From contig NZ_CP109907.1 in the NCBI RefSeq assembly GCF_033097525.1, positions 5,890,001 to 5,954,000 of the forward strand: a stretch of DNA of 64,000 nt. Reading direction: 5' to 3'. Position numbers and translations under genes: made by a program. Under the pieces are notes generated by a model. That model saw nothing but the letters and a program-made list of their open reading frames with translations, made no database searches and was not told where the DNA came from. Positions 43,313 through 53,153 of this stretch are shown piece by piece. The stretch's first letter is position 1. Each line of letters starts with the position of its first letter. This DNA is from Sphingobacterium sp. UGAL515B_05. GTDB lineage: Bacteria > Bacteroidota > Bacteroidia > Sphingobacteriales > Sphingobacteriaceae.

Positions 43313-45649
43313 TTAATTTTTGGGTGGAATGACACTATAAAATTTCAACCCCTCCGCTTCAAACTTTTTGTATAATACAAGCAGCACATCGTTTTTAAGC
43401 GACGAGGCATTGCCCGCCGCGTTTACCCAGCAGTAAACACTTAGATAGATCATTTCCGCACTGATATCCTGTATGCTGATCCCGCTGTCTCTTTCCTGGA
43501 TGTAATATGGGCTCGCCATCATCGCATCTTTAATCCATTCTTTCGCTTTGTCCAGATCGGCCTGTCGATCGATATGGAGTACAAAGCTTGTTTTGCTGTA
43601 CTCCTGTGATAAAGTCCAATTGACGACTCTTCCAGAGAGTAAATCACCATTTGGGATGATAACGTCGGCACCATCTGCAGTTTTTAGGACACTGGCACGT
43701 ATACCGATTTCTTTGACCCGCCCTTTTTTGTCGGCAAGCTCAATTTGGTCACCCACCCGAAATGGCTTGTCAAAAACTAAAATAATACCAGACACAAAAT
43801 TATTGATGATATTCTGCATGCCCAGACCAATACCAACACTCAGTGCTCCGATGACAACAGTAAGTTTATCCAAACTCATTCCCAGGGCAGAGATTGCCAT
43901 AAAAAAACCAATCAGAATAATCGCTAAACGAAATAGCGGAAATAGGGTCATCTTCTGATTATAGACCTGGCTAAGCTGACCGTCTTCACCGCCGAGAACA
44001 ATCAAACTGATATTTTTTTGAAACCAGTTGGCCACGAGAAGCAGTAAAACAGCCACAACAAGGTTGCCGAGTGTAAAAGATATGCTTCCAATGCTGCGCA
44101 CTTTGCCAAAAAAGACTTCGCTCGCGGCCAATAGTGTTTCTATAAACTGTAAGTTGTTTGCCAATACAATAATGGCCAAAAGCACACAGACGATCCGAAG
44201 GATTTCGGTGATGATAGCCAATGTACGCTGTTCGTTAAAACGCATCCAGAATCCTGCAGTCAGTCGATCTTTTTTAAACTGATTACGCACATCAGCCTTA
44301 ATCATGTCTGCAAAATACTGCAACGTAAAGGATTGGACTAAACCAACGGCACAGGCAATACTAAAGCTCCGCGAGTGCTCAACATGGCCAATCACATTCA
44401 AGGTAATTGCCGTGATATTGAGGATAGCGAAAACAACATAAATAAAATTGCTGATATACCCCGGACTGTTCGCATTTTTGATTCGTCGCTTTGTGTAGCT
44501 AACAAGTCCCAGTGCGATCAGATTAAAGGCGATACAAACGATCCTTAAAAAGAGGTCATCGCTTACGATCATATTGACAAATACATCCAGGATGTAAAAT
44601 ACAATGAGGATAATGGCAATTTTACGCTGTAATCCGCTCATGCGATGCCTTAGCAAAAACATGAAGATTAACATAATGACCAATTGGGAAGCCTGCAGAA
44701 TGAAACTTGGTGTAAAGAAGTTTACAAAAGGCAACAGTGTCAAGAGAAAAATAATTGTTTTCCCAACGATAGCATCAATCGCAAGTTTATGTTCAGAATC
44801 ATTCTGTCGAAGGATGTAGGACACCCGCACAATCCAGTAGCAATAGCCCAATCCCAATACAATCAATAGGATACGGCTTGCCCAGTCCGTCCGGTTGACA
44901 TATTTGTCAATCGATTTATTATTACTATAATTTGTACGGATATTATTTAATAAGACATCTTTTGAAATTGCGGCCGTATTCGCTTTCCAGATCGAACTTT
45001 TGCTCGATGTAGAATCGACCTTTTTACTTACATTTTTCACTTCATGCACAGCATCCAGACGCAGCAAATGGCGTTGGTTCTTGGCGATAAGTTCATCTAT
45101 CGTACGGTTGATTACCTCCAAAGAATCCATTTTTGCCGACAGCTTGAGCTGAGCATTATCAAGGTATTGGTACGCGCGACTATGATTACTGGTACTAATA
45201 TCATACCGGTTGACCAAATTCCTGATCTGATCCTGGGTAATAGTAAGACTGTTTGAATAATTACTGATACTGCCCTTAATAGACTTCAGCTGCCTAATTT
45301 CTTCGTGAATACTATTTTTTATTGCTGCAATACTGTCTTTGGCGGATCCTGTATTGGTCGCAGTATACGTATTGGATTTCTCATTCAGTTGTGCAACGAA
45401 ATCCGCCATTGAACCTGTTCGAATATTAGCAAGAAAAGTCAAATTGAGCTTCTTCAGGTCATTGCGTAAGGAGTCATTGCCAACACGTGTGGAATCCACA
45501 GCGGGCCTTTTATTGAAGCCAACATGTGCCGCGGTTCGATCGTTACTCTGATTTTTTCTAACCTGAACTGAATCCTGTGCAGACACATGCAACTGAAAAA
45601 CCAAGAGACTTAAGACAAAAATAAAACGCTTAACAATGCCCAATTTCAT
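43313..45649 (-). CDS. large MscS-family mechanosensitive channel with periplasmic N-terminal domain
   Basis: The ATG at 45649 is used because it begins a signal peptide (MKLGIVKRFIFVLSLLVFQL...SAQ); the longer frame does not. The 778-residue protein has a coiled-coil periplasmic region (about 30-240), eight or more membrane helices and the conserved MscS module. The pore helix reads GIGLGMQNIINNFVSGI, followed by the beta domain (FDKPFRVGDQIEL, VIIPNGDLLSGRVVNW). It would open under osmotic downshock to release small solutes. It is larger than MscS (286 in E. coli) and closer to MscK/MscM in layout. Confidence 0.9.
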   Translation of the reverse strand: MKLGIVKRFIFVLSLLVFQLHVSAQDSVQVRKNQSNDRTAAHVGFNKRPAVDSTRVGNDSLRNDLKKLNLTFLANIRTGSMADFVAQLNEKSNTYTATNTGSAKDSIAAIKNSIHEEIRQLKSIKGSISNYSNSLTITQDQIRNLVNRYDISTSNHSRAYQYLDNAQLKLSAKMDSLEVINRTIDELIAKNQRHLLRLDAVHEVKNVSKKVDSTSSKSSIWKANTAAISKDVLLNNIRTNYSNNKSIDKYVNRTDWASRILLIVLGLGYCYWIVRVSYILRQNDSEHKLAIDAIVGKTIIFLLTLLPFVNFFTPSFILQASQLVIMLIFMFLLRHRMSGLQRKIAIILIVFYILDVFVNMIVSDDLFLRIVCIAFNLIALGLVSYTKRRIKNANSPGYISNFIYVVFAILNITAITLNVIGHVEHSRSFSIACAVGLVQSFTLQYFADMIKADVRNQFKKDRLTAGFWMRFNEQRTLAIITEILRIVCVLLAIIVLANNLQFIETLLAASEVFFGKVRSIGSISFTLGNLVVAVLLLLVANWFQKNISLIVLGGEDGQLSQVYNQKMTLFPLFRLAIILIGFFMAISALGMSLDKLTVVIGALSVGIGLGMQNIINNFVSGIILVFDKPFRVGDQIELADKKGRVKEIGIRASVLKTADGADVIIPNGDLLSGRVVNWTLSQEYSKTSFVLHIDRQADLDKAKEWIKDAMMASPYYIQERDSGISIQDISAEMIYLSVYCWVNAAGNASSLKNDVLLVLYKKFEAEGLKFYSVIPPKN

Positions 45650-45764
45650 ACTTCTAATTTTGTTGATTTCCTTACCTGGCAATGTGTAGCCAAATGCAAT
45701 GAACACTACATCTTGCAAAGAAAGGACCAAAGGTATTTCTTCGACAAAAATAACTTATCTCCTG

Positions 45765-47168
45765 TTAAAATCGAATAGCATCCGATAGTTTTAGTTCTTC
45801 CAGCCGTTTTATTTTATCGTCACGATAAAATAAATTCATCGTCTCAAAAGGAATTAATTTCAAGTCTTTGTTGACGATATGGACGCATGATTTTTTGACT
45901 GCACGAACGTCAAAATCGTAGGCATCCATAAAATTCATAATGATAATTCGGAAAAGATTGTCGTAATCAAGATCAGGTGCGCAGACTTCGGGTAAACAGC
46001 AAAGCAACTGGTTTACTTTTGGCTTTACCTTATCCACAGAAATTCCCGTGCTAAATATATCCAGCAATTGCATCTGAACACCTTTGTCCTGTTCATATAC
46101 AATGGTGTTGCGCGATTGGCTATTTAACAAAATAGCCGGATCAATATGTCGGGTCAAAGGTATCCGCTCCGCTCCTATTTTCAGTATATAGCCCATCGCC
46201 AAAGCATCAGGATTACAAGGAACAGGAATAATATCATGTGGGTCCAATAGTGGATATTGATTCAGGATTTCCTGACGTACCTCCGTTAATGTCATTTTAT
46301 GTTGCTGCGCATCGGCCGCATTTCGACCGGCAATTTCCACCGGTTGAAAGGTTACTCCCCGTACACATCGCTGTCGTAAGGCGTAATCCAATATTTCCCC
46401 TATTTCATCATCGTTGGTTCCTTTTTCCAGGACGACGACCAAGGTTGTACTTAGATTGAGTGCATTTAATTTGTCAATGGCCTTTTTTCGGATATCCGTA
46501 AGATCTTTGCCCCGGAATTTCTCAAGCACCGAAGGACGAAAGGAATCGAACTGGAGATAGATTTCAAATTCAGGCGCATAAGTCGCGAGTTGCTCAGCAA
46601 AACCAGGATCATTTGCAATTCTGATCCCATTCGTATTGAGCATGAGATGCTTAATAGGCTTTGTCTTCGCAATGTCTAAAATCTTAAAAAAATCAGGATG
46701 TATGGTTGGCTCTCCACCACTGATCTGAACCACATCCGGTTCACCTTCACTTTCGACGATTTTGTCAAACATCCGTTCAATTTCTTCCAGCGAGCGATGT
46801 CGTCCGTAATGGGGCGAGGACATGGCATAACAGGTTGGACAGGTCAAATTACAGCGGTCGGTCACTTCGATTATAGAAAGGCAACTGTGCTGTTCATGAT
46901 CGACGCATAAGCCACAATCATAGGGACAGCCATAATGTACTTCATTATCAAATTTCAAAGGTGTTTCTGAGGCCTTATTATAATTCCGAATGTTCTTATA
47001 ATAGTCAACATCCGTTGCAATCAGTGTTTTGAAAAAGCCATGATCAGGACAGTTTTTCGTCATAAATACCTGTTCATCCTCGATAATAATCTTGGCACCA
47101 ACACGCGAAAGGCATGTTGGACATAGGCTGATGGTGTAATCGTAGTATGTATAGTTTCTAACTGGCAT
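45765..47168 (-). CDS. Cys-rich radical SAM enzyme of the MJ0619/Tes-like type
   Basis: The 467-residue protein has the radical SAM triad CNLTCPTC (Cys106, Cys110, Cys113) and GGEP (151-154). It also has unusual extra metal sites: CPTC plus CPDHG (Cys16, Cys19, Cys40, His43, rubredoxin or zinc-ribbon-like), GCPYDCGLC (Cys81, Cys85, Cys88) with a nearby HEQHSC (91-96), and C-terminal QLLCCLPEVC (Cys390, Cys391, Cys396) and Cys428. This multi-cluster layout is that of the MJ0619 family, which includes archaeal tetraether synthase Tes and other enzymes that couple or modify lipid chains. It is last in an operon with an Lgt-like protein. The substrate is unknown; a lipid is inferred. Confidence 0.8.
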   Translation of the reverse strand: MPVRNYTYYDYTISLCPTCLSRVGAKIIIEDEQVFMTKNCPDHGFFKTLIATDVDYYKNIRNYNKASETPLKFDNEVHYGCPYDCGLCVDHEQHSCLSIIEVTDRCNLTCPTCYAMSSPHYGRHRSLEEIERMFDKIVESEGEPDVVQISGGEPTIHPDFFKILDIAKTKPIKHLMLNTNGIRIANDPGFAEQLATYAPEFEIYLQFDSFRPSVLEKFRGKDLTDIRKKAIDKLNALNLSTTLVVVLEKGTNDDEIGEILDYALRQRCVRGVTFQPVEIAGRNAADAQQHKMTLTEVRQEILNQYPLLDPHDIIPVPCNPDALAMGYILKIGAERIPLTRHIDPAILLNSQSRNTIVYEQDKGVQMQLLDIFSTGISVDKVKPKVNQLLCCLPEVCAPDLDYDNLFRIIIMNFMDAYDFDVRAVKKSCVHIVNKDLKLIPFETMNLFYRDDKIKRLEELKLSDAIRF

Positions 47169-47179
47169 AAAGCTGATCT

Positions 47180-47419
47180 CTAGTTCATAAAGGTAAGTCC
47201 ACAGGCAAGTCCCCCTGCCAACATTGCTCCAATTCCGCCCAACAATACTTTAAGCCAGGGATTGACATTGAATTTTGATTCTTTATTTCCAGCTTTAATA
47301 ATCGAACCGATAATAATAACCAAAAGTGCAATACCGATCACAATAGCACCTATAGTAAGTAGAAAAAGTCCCAACATCGCGGTACTTTCCGATCCAAATG
47401 ACCCCTCAAGCAAATACAT
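47180..47419 (-). CDS. small two-helix membrane protein in the Lgt-like/radical SAM operon
   Basis: The 79-residue product has two hydrophobic helices (about 13-42 and 55-77) joined by a short polar loop with Lys residues (KAGNKESKFNVNPWLK). No family is recognised. It lies five bases after the Lgt-like gene and 11 bases before the radical SAM gene, so it is very likely translated with them. It may be a membrane subunit or anchor for the radical SAM enzyme, which itself has no membrane helix. Confidence 0.75.
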   Translation of the reverse strand: MYLLEGSFGSESTAMLGLFLLTIGAIVIGIALLVIIIGSIIKAGNKESKFNVNPWLKVLLGGIGAMLAGGLACGLTFMN

Positions 47420-47424
47420 AATTT

Positions 47425-48177
47425 CTATTTTTTGATTAAACGTTCATTTTTTAATAAATAAATATAATAAATTATCACCACGATGCAGGTAATTTGTATG
47501 GTACCTAGCCCCAAAAGTATAATTGCCCGTGGCTTAATAAAGTCCAACAGGAAACGAAAACTAAAATAACTAAGCATAAAAAGCTGAAACAACACGCCAT
47601 TTCGATAATTGTATCGTCGTTTAAAAAGTTGGAGTCCTACAAATAAGAGCAGTAAAAATGCGATTTCATACAGCGCTACAGGATGCCGTTTATAGGAATC
47701 CCCCAAATACATCCCCAATGGAGACGTTGTGGGTAAACCATAGGTCTGCTCGAATACACCCATATAAAAACAACCTACCCTACCAATGGAAATTGCACTA
47801 ATCAAGGGAAAGACCATCCGATCACCGGTACTTTCTTTTTTACCCATGATCTTTTTCATCCCTTCCACGGCAACCAAGCCTCCTGCCAAACCACCAATTA
47901 TCGTATTATTCACCCAGATGTAAGCCCATTTATGTGTCGCATTGAGCAATTCAGCCGGGCGCTCGAGAGAACCGATGACATGTGAGCCGATTAAAGCCCC
48001 TAGGCCGGCAGCAATAACAATAAGAAGGGAATTGGTATGCCCTAAACTTTCCTGATCCTTCCATTTGAGCAACTGATAATAACGCATGCCAATAAACATC
48101 CCCAATCCTTCCATAAAAGGATGTAAGAGAAACGTTTTTCCAAACAAATCTATCGTAACCGGAAATTCAATCGCCAT
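47425..48177 (-). CDS. Lgt-like (prolipoprotein diacylglyceryl transferase-related) membrane protein
   Basis: The start is placed at the ATG at 48177, with an in-frame ATG at 48183 as an alternative. The 250-residue protein has about seven helices. It has a divergent Lgt signature, SIGRVGCFYMG...EQTYG, plus RHPVALYE and SFRFLLDFIKP. The two Arg residues that are essential in E. coli Lgt (143 and 239) appear to be kept in IGRVG and FRFLLDF. However, the conserved Asn after GR(I/V)G is Cys, and the HGG block (catalytic-region His103 in E. coli) reads IGG. It may use phosphatidylglycerol but is probably not the housekeeping lipoprotein enzyme. It is first in the operon. A TATACTTG box on the minus strand (48187-48194) may be its promoter. 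Confidence 0.72.
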   Translation of the reverse strand: MAIEFPVTIDLFGKTFLLHPFMEGLGMFIGMRYYQLLKWKDQESLGHTNSLLIVIAAGLGALIGSHVIGSLERPAELLNATHKWAYIWVNNTIIGGLAGGLVAVEGMKKIMGKKESTGDRMVFPLISAISIGRVGCFYMGVFEQTYGLPTTSPLGMYLGDSYKRHPVALYEIAFLLLLFVGLQLFKRRYNYRNGVLFQLFMLSYFSFRFLLDFIKPRAIILLGLGTIQITCIVVIIYYIYLLKNERLIKK

Positions 48178-48254
48178 AAGCATAAACAAGTATACGAAAG
48201 ACGATCAAGAAAATGACAAACAAAAGTTTCTGCACATGACAAAACTCTTAAAAC

Positions 48255-48287
48255 CAAAAAGCCAGTCTGAAGAACAGACTGGCTTTT
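48255..48287 (-). terminator. terminator of lysC-lysA
   Basis: AAAAGCCAGTCTG (48257-48269) pairs with CAGACTGGCTTTT (48275-48287), loop AAGAA, followed on the minus strand by TTTTTGGTTTT. It isolates the lysine genes from the Lgt-like operon downstream. Confidence 0.85.
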
Positions 48288-48310
48288 AATAAATATTTTA
48301 AAAACGGGGG

Positions 48311-49471
48311 TTATAGCTGATTGCTATACACAAATCGGATTTCCTCACGTAGGTTATAACGCGAGGCCATCACTTCGCCATAAGCGCCTGCGGAACGAAT
48401 GGCAATTAAGTCGCCACGTTTTGAAACGGGAAGTGGTACTTCCTTACCAAAGCAGTCGGACGATTCACAGATTGGCCCAACCACATCGTAGTTAATGGAT
48501 TCGGCACTGTCTGTCGCGCTGATATTTTCAATTTTATGATAGGCTTGATACAAGGCCGGGCGCATTAATTCAGTCATTCCAGCATCCAATACCAAGAAAT
48601 TTTTCTTGACACCATTTTTAACATACAACACGCGGCTAACAAGGCTTCCGCATTGTGCGACCAAAGCCCGCCCCAATTCAAAGTGCACTTCTTGCTGTGC
48701 TGTACGCTCCAGGAAGCGGTCGAAAATATCAAAATAGGCTTCAAAATCAGGAATTGTATTTCCATCAGGATTTTTATAATCAATCCCCAATCCGCCACCG
48801 ACATTCAATACACGGATTTGTGTACCGCGTTCTTCAAACCAGTTTTTCCATTCATTGACCTTCACGCACAGGCTTTTGAATACGGTCATATCCGTAATCT
48901 GTGAACCTACGTGAAAATGAAGACCAACCAGTTCAATAGATTCACATTTTTTTAGCACGGCTGCACATTTTTCCAAATCGGCATTGGGCACACCAAATTT
49001 GTTTTCATCAAGCCCTGTTGTAATATAATGATGGGTGTGTGCATCCACATTTGGGTTGATCCGTAAAGCCACATTTGCTTTTACACCTTTCTTTGAGGCA
49101 AGCTCATTGATGACCTCAAGCTCCTGAATGGATTCCACATTAAAAGCAAAAATATTTTGATCGAGCGCATAATTGATTTCCTTATCAGATTTACCAACTC
49201 CTGCAAAAGTGACTTTCTTGGAATCAAAGCCGCATTCAATGGCTTTCTTTACCTCATTGCCACTCACACAATCCGCACCAAAGCCGATCTCTTGAATCGC
49301 CGTCAATAGCTCGTCATTAAAATTGGCCTTTAATGCATAGTGAACGTGAAATCCCCGTTTGTGGGAAGCAGCATGCGCAGCCTCCAGGGTCTTGTTTAAC
49401 ACATTCAGATCATAATAATAAAACGGCGTTTCTTTCTCTGCAAACTTCGCCGCGATACCTGTATTTATCAT
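48311..49471 (-). CDS. lysA: diaminopimelate decarboxylase
   Basis: LysA makes L-lysine from meso-diaminopimelate, the last step of the pathway. The 386-residue fold-type III PLP enzyme has the Schiff-base Lys in HYALKANFN (near residue 49), the GGGLG segment for phosphate binding and the downstream ESSDCFGKE loop with the Cys and Glu of the second subunit's active site. It starts 15 bases after lysC stops, forming a two-gene operon that keeps the first and last lysine-pathway steps together. Confidence 0.93.
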   Translation of the reverse strand: MINTGIAAKFAEKETPFYYYDLNVLNKTLEAAHAASHKRGFHVHYALKANFNDELLTAIQEIGFGADCVSGNEVKKAIECGFDSKKVTFAGVGKSDKEINYALDQNIFAFNVESIQELEVINELASKKGVKANVALRINPNVDAHTHHYITTGLDENKFGVPNADLEKCAAVLKKCESIELVGLHFHVGSQITDMTVFKSLCVKVNEWKNWFEERGTQIRVLNVGGGLGIDYKNPDGNTIPDFEAYFDIFDRFLERTAQQEVHFELGRALVAQCGSLVSRVLYVKNGVKKNFLVLDAGMTELMRPALYQAYHKIENISATDSAESINYDVVGPICESSDCFGKEVPLPVSKRGDLIAIRSAGAYGEVMASRYNLREEIRFVYSNQL

Positions 49472-49486
49472 ATAAAAACCTACTTC

Positions 49487-50800
49487 TTAAAATAAACGAT
49501 TGTGCAATGAACGTAATGCTTCTGTTTTATGATCTGAATTCAATAGAATCGACACGTTAAAGTCTGAACCACCGTAAGAAATCATACGAACTGGAAGGTG
49601 TTTTACAGCGTCAAGTACGCGAGCGGCATAACCGTGGCTATTCAAACCAAAATCGCCTACAACACATACAATGGTCTGATCGCCATCTACTGTTACAGAA
49701 CCAAAATCCTCCACTTCTTTGATTATATCAGCCAAATTGGTTGTATCATCAATGGTCAACGATACCGCCACTTCCGAAGTTGTGATCATATCGATTGGTG
49801 TTTTATAACGTTCGAATATTTCAAAAACACGACGTAGGAAACCATAAGCAAGTAGCATACGCGATGAATGGATGTGAATTGCCGTGATACCGTCTTTCGC
49901 GGCAATGGCGCGAATACAACCTTTCTGAGCACCGTCCTTACTGATCAAAGTCCCTTTTGCATTGGGCTCCATCGTGTTCAACAAGCGAACTGGAACGTTA
50001 TATTTTTGCGCTGGGAATACCGATTGAGGGTGTAAAATTTTAGCACCGAAATAAGCCAACTCTGCAGCTTCATCAAAGCTTAGATGGGCAATCGGTGTTG
50101 TTCCTTTGACAACACGAGGATCATTATTGTGCATCCCATCGATGTCCGTCCAGATCTGAACTTCCTCCGCACGGATTGCTGCGCCGATCAATGAAGCCGT
50201 ATAATCTGAACCACCACGGCGCAAATTATCGATTTCACCAAATGAATTTCGGCAAATAAAACCTTGTGTTATAAATAACGTATTTTCTGGGCTCTGTGCC
50301 AAAATATGACTTAATTTTTCGCCAATAAATTCCACCATAGGCTCATTATCCTCATCAATTTTCATAAAATCCAGGGCTGGTAACAACACGGATTTTATAC
50401 CGATTTCGTTCAAATAAAAATGCCATAAAGCAGTAGACATCAATTCACCTTGCGCCAGAATAACTTTTTCTTCAATAGGTGTAAATAATTCATTAGCTAA
50501 GGTAGAAATCAGATTAAAATGGTAATCGATCAATTCTTTACCATTTTTATAACCTTGTTCAGTGCTGAAAAGTTCTTTAATAAGGTCTTCGTACTTATCC
50601 TTATGCTTCTTGACCAAATCTTTAGCTTCGTCCTTCTTACCTACTGTATAAGCTTGACCTATTTCAACCAAAGCATTTGTCGTTCCAGCAACTGCGGACA
50701 ATACGACGATCTGACGTTCAGCAGGGTTTACAATATCCAACAACCCTTTGATACGTGCTGCACTTCCCACGGAAGTACCACCAAATTTTAAAACTTTCAT
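49487..50800 (-). CDS. lysC: aspartokinase (monofunctional, ACT-containing)
   Basis: The enzyme phosphorylates aspartate at the head of the lysine, threonine and methionine pathway. The 437-residue protein begins with the kinase motif MKVLKFGGTSVGSAARIK and contains the RGGSDYTASLIGAA block. The last 150 residues form two ACT domains (AIHIHSSRMLLAYGFL, VAVSLTIDD), which usually bind lysine for feedback inhibition. It heads the lysC-lysA operon. No homoserine dehydrogenase domain is fused to it. Confidence 0.93.
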   Translation of the reverse strand: MKVLKFGGTSVGSAARIKGLLDIVNPAERQIVVLSAVAGTTNALVEIGQAYTVGKKDEAKDLVKKHKDKYEDLIKELFSTEQGYKNGKELIDYHFNLISTLANELFTPIEEKVILAQGELMSTALWHFYLNEIGIKSVLLPALDFMKIDEDNEPMVEFIGEKLSHILAQSPENTLFITQGFICRNSFGEIDNLRRGGSDYTASLIGAAIRAEEVQIWTDIDGMHNNDPRVVKGTTPIAHLSFDEAAELAYFGAKILHPQSVFPAQKYNVPVRLLNTMEPNAKGTLISKDGAQKGCIRAIAAKDGITAIHIHSSRMLLAYGFLRRVFEIFERYKTPIDMITTSEVAVSLTIDDTTNLADIIKEVEDFGSVTVDGDQTIVCVVGDFGLNSHGYAARVLDAVKHLPVRMISYGGSDFNVSILLNSDHKTEALRSLHNRLF

Positions 50801-50859
50801 ACTGAAGTTACAATTATTAAATTTCTGTGTGCCAATATAGGCAATTCATGAATTTATAT

Positions 50860-50902
50860 TAAAAAAAATGCGGCACAAAATCATGAAAGTTTTGTGCCGC
50901 AT
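50860..50902 (-). terminator. terminator of serC-serA
   Basis: The 13-bp stem ATGCGGCACAAAA/TTTTGTGCCGCAT (50868-50880 with 50890-50902) is followed by eight T on the minus strand. The adjacent lysC promoter must lie within the next 60 bases. Confidence 0.9.
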
Positions 50903-50925
50903 ATCTTATATGTTATGCGGAAGAA

Positions 50926-51873
50926 TTACTTCTTCAAGTTTTCGATCAGTAGACCGGCCAATTCTTCGCCGATTCTTTCTTGAGCTTCATTGGTCGCCGC
51001 CCCAATATGTGGCGTCAACGAAATTTTTGGATGTTTTAAGATCTCTTCGCGTGGAGTAGGTTCATTATCGAATACATCTAAACCAGCGAATGCAACTTTA
51101 CCCGAATCCAATGCTTTAACTAATTCCAATTCATCAATAACGCCGCCTCTCGAGGCATTAACCAAGCCAACACCATCTTTCAATAATGGGAACTCAGCAG
51201 CTCCGATAGCTGGTTTATCCAAAAATGGAACGTGTAAAGAGATAAAATCTGAAACTTTAAATAAGTTGTCCATCTCCACTTGTTGAATAGGTACCTCAAC
51301 TTGGATACCACCTGAAAGTGTTATGGTCAATGTTTTTGGTCCTTCGAACAAATCCGTGTAAACCACATCCATCCCCAGACCAATGGCGATTTTGGCAACT
51401 TCGCGACCGATACGACCAAATCCAACGATACCGATCGTCTTACCACGAAGCTCAGTACCAGCTCCATAAGCTTTTTTAAGGGCGCCAAATTTTGTATTAC
51501 CCTCAACAGGCATTTTTCTATTAGAATCGTATAAGAAACGTACACCATTCAATAGGTGAGCAAAAACCAGCTCAGCAACTGATAAAGAAGATGCCGCAGG
51601 GGTATTGACAACAGCAATCCCTTTTGAACGGGCGTAGTCTACATCAATATTATCCATGCCTACTCCACCACGGCCGATAACTTTCAAGTTAGGGCAGCCA
51701 TCAATCAGGGCCTGACGTACTTTAGTTGCACTACGTACCGTGATTGCATCATAAGCAAGGAGCTTTTCAGGAAGCTCTTCTTGCGGAATATGAGTTGTAT
51801 CTACACTATGACCTGCATCTTCCAGCATTTTCTTTCCTAGTGGATCGATACCGTCATTCGCTAATATTTTCAT
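50926..51873 (-). CDS. serA: D-3-phosphoglycerate dehydrogenase, short form
   Basis: SerA oxidises 3-phosphoglycerate to 3-phosphohydroxypyruvate, the first step of serine synthesis. The 315-residue protein has the D-isomer-specific 2-hydroxyacid dehydrogenase layout, with GFGRIGREVAKIAIGLGMDV (NAD site), the active-site Arg in NASRGGVIDE and the Glu-His pair (NEP and PHIGAAT). It lacks the C-terminal ACT domain of E. coli SerA (410), so feedback inhibition by serine through ACT is unlikely. It follows serC in the same direction with a 144-base gap. Confidence 0.9.
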   Translation of the reverse strand: MKILANDGIDPLGKKMLEDAGHSVDTTHIPQEELPEKLLAYDAITVRSATKVRQALIDGCPNLKVIGRGGVGMDNIDVDYARSKGIAVVNTPAASSLSVAELVFAHLLNGVRFLYDSNRKMPVEGNTKFGALKKAYGAGTELRGKTIGIVGFGRIGREVAKIAIGLGMDVVYTDLFEGPKTLTITLSGGIQVEVPIQQVEMDNLFKVSDFISLHVPFLDKPAIGAAEFPLLKDGVGLVNASRGGVIDELELVKALDSGKVAFAGLDVFDNEPTPREEILKHPKISLTPHIGAATNEAQERIGEELAGLLIENLKK

Positions 51874-52017
51874 CTTTATAATTCGTTTTTAAAGGTATCG
51901 GTGCCGTTCAACTCATCGGAAGATCCAACCAGGTGAATACGTTACGACCTCTATAATTCTTAATCTAACTAATTATCTGTTTGTCAACTGCTAAATTTCA
52001 GCAACATGCACAGTCCC

Positions 52018-53088
52018 TTATGCGGTATGCGTGTCCTCAAATTCTTTCATTGCATCAATCAACGCATTTACGCTGCTTAATGGTAAAGCATTGTAAATCG
52101 AAGCTCTAAATCCACCTACAGAACGGTGACCTTTGATTCCGATCAAATTACGCTCTTTTGCCAAAGCCAAAAATTCAGCTTCCAACTCTGGTGTATCCAT
52201 TACAAAAGTAACATTCATGCGTGAACGATCTTCAACTGCTGCAGTACCTTTGAACAATGGGTTACGGTCGATTTCATCGTATAAAGCACGTGCTTTGATA
52301 ATATTCTCTTGCTCCAATACAGAAACACCGCCCTTTGCTTTTAACCAACGAAGGTTTAACATCGAAACAAAGATCGAATATACCGGTGGAGTATTGTACA
52401 TTGAACCACCATTGATATGCAATTGATAATCCAACATCGACGGAAGAATACGTCCTGATTTACCTAAGATGTCATCTTTAACAATCACGAGTGTAACACC
52501 TGCAGGGCCCATATTTTTTTGAGCACCAGCATAGATCAAATCATAGTCAGCAACATTGATCTCACGTGAAAAAATATCAGAAGACATATCAACAACCACT
52601 GGCAATGCTGTTTCAGGTTTATCAAAAACCTCAGTACCGTAAATGGTATTGTTAGCTGTATAATGAAAATATGCAGCATCTGTTGGGATGGTATATCCCT
52701 TAGGGATGTAGGAATAATTTTTATCAATCGACGAAGCTACAACATCTACTGTACCGAATTTTTTAGCTTCTTTTAATGCTTTTGTAGCCCAGACACCAGT
52801 ATCCAAATAAGCAGCCTTACCTCCTTCAGGTAAAAGATTCAACGGCGCCATTGCAAATTGCAAACTAGCCCCTCCTTGAAGGAAAAGAATCGAATATCCT
52901 TGCGGTACTGCCAATAACTCGCGTACTAATTGTGTGGCTTCGTCTATCACTGCTTCAAACTCTTTGGAACGGTGAGAGATCTCTAAAATTGATAAACCGG
53001 TGTTGTTAAAATCAATTACAGCTTCTGAGGCTTGTTGAAATACTTCCTTTGGCAGAATACATGGACCTGCTCCAAAATTATGTTTCAT
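52018..53088 (-). CDS. serC: phosphoserine aminotransferase
   Basis: SerC converts 3-phosphohydroxypyruvate to phosphoserine, and can also act in PLP synthesis. The 356-residue class V aminotransferase has MKHNFGAGPCILPKEV, LEISHRSKEF, the PLP Lys in YAGAQKNMGPAG and the substrate-binding IKGHRSVGGFRASIYN near the end. It is the upstream gene of the serC-serA pair, so serine synthesis steps one and two are co-expressed. A clear -7 box lies about 66 bases upstream. Confidence 0.95.
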   Translation of the reverse strand: MKHNFGAGPCILPKEVFQQASEAVIDFNNTGLSILEISHRSKEFEAVIDEATQLVRELLAVPQGYSILFLQGGASLQFAMAPLNLLPEGGKAAYLDTGVWATKALKEAKKFGTVDVVASSIDKNYSYIPKGYTIPTDAAYFHYTANNTIYGTEVFDKPETALPVVVDMSSDIFSREINVADYDLIYAGAQKNMGPAGVTLVIVKDDILGKSGRILPSMLDYQLHINGGSMYNTPPVYSIFVSMLNLRWLKAKGGVSVLEQENIIKARALYDEIDRNPLFKGTAAVEDRSRMNVTFVMDTPELEAEFLALAKERNLIGIKGHRSVGGFRASIYNALPLSSVNALIDAMKEFEDTHTA

Positions 53089-53153
53089 TGATGTTATAGT
53101 TTGTTTGATTGCTATTCTTTAACCCTAGCTAAGCAATCCGTTGTTTAAAAACC

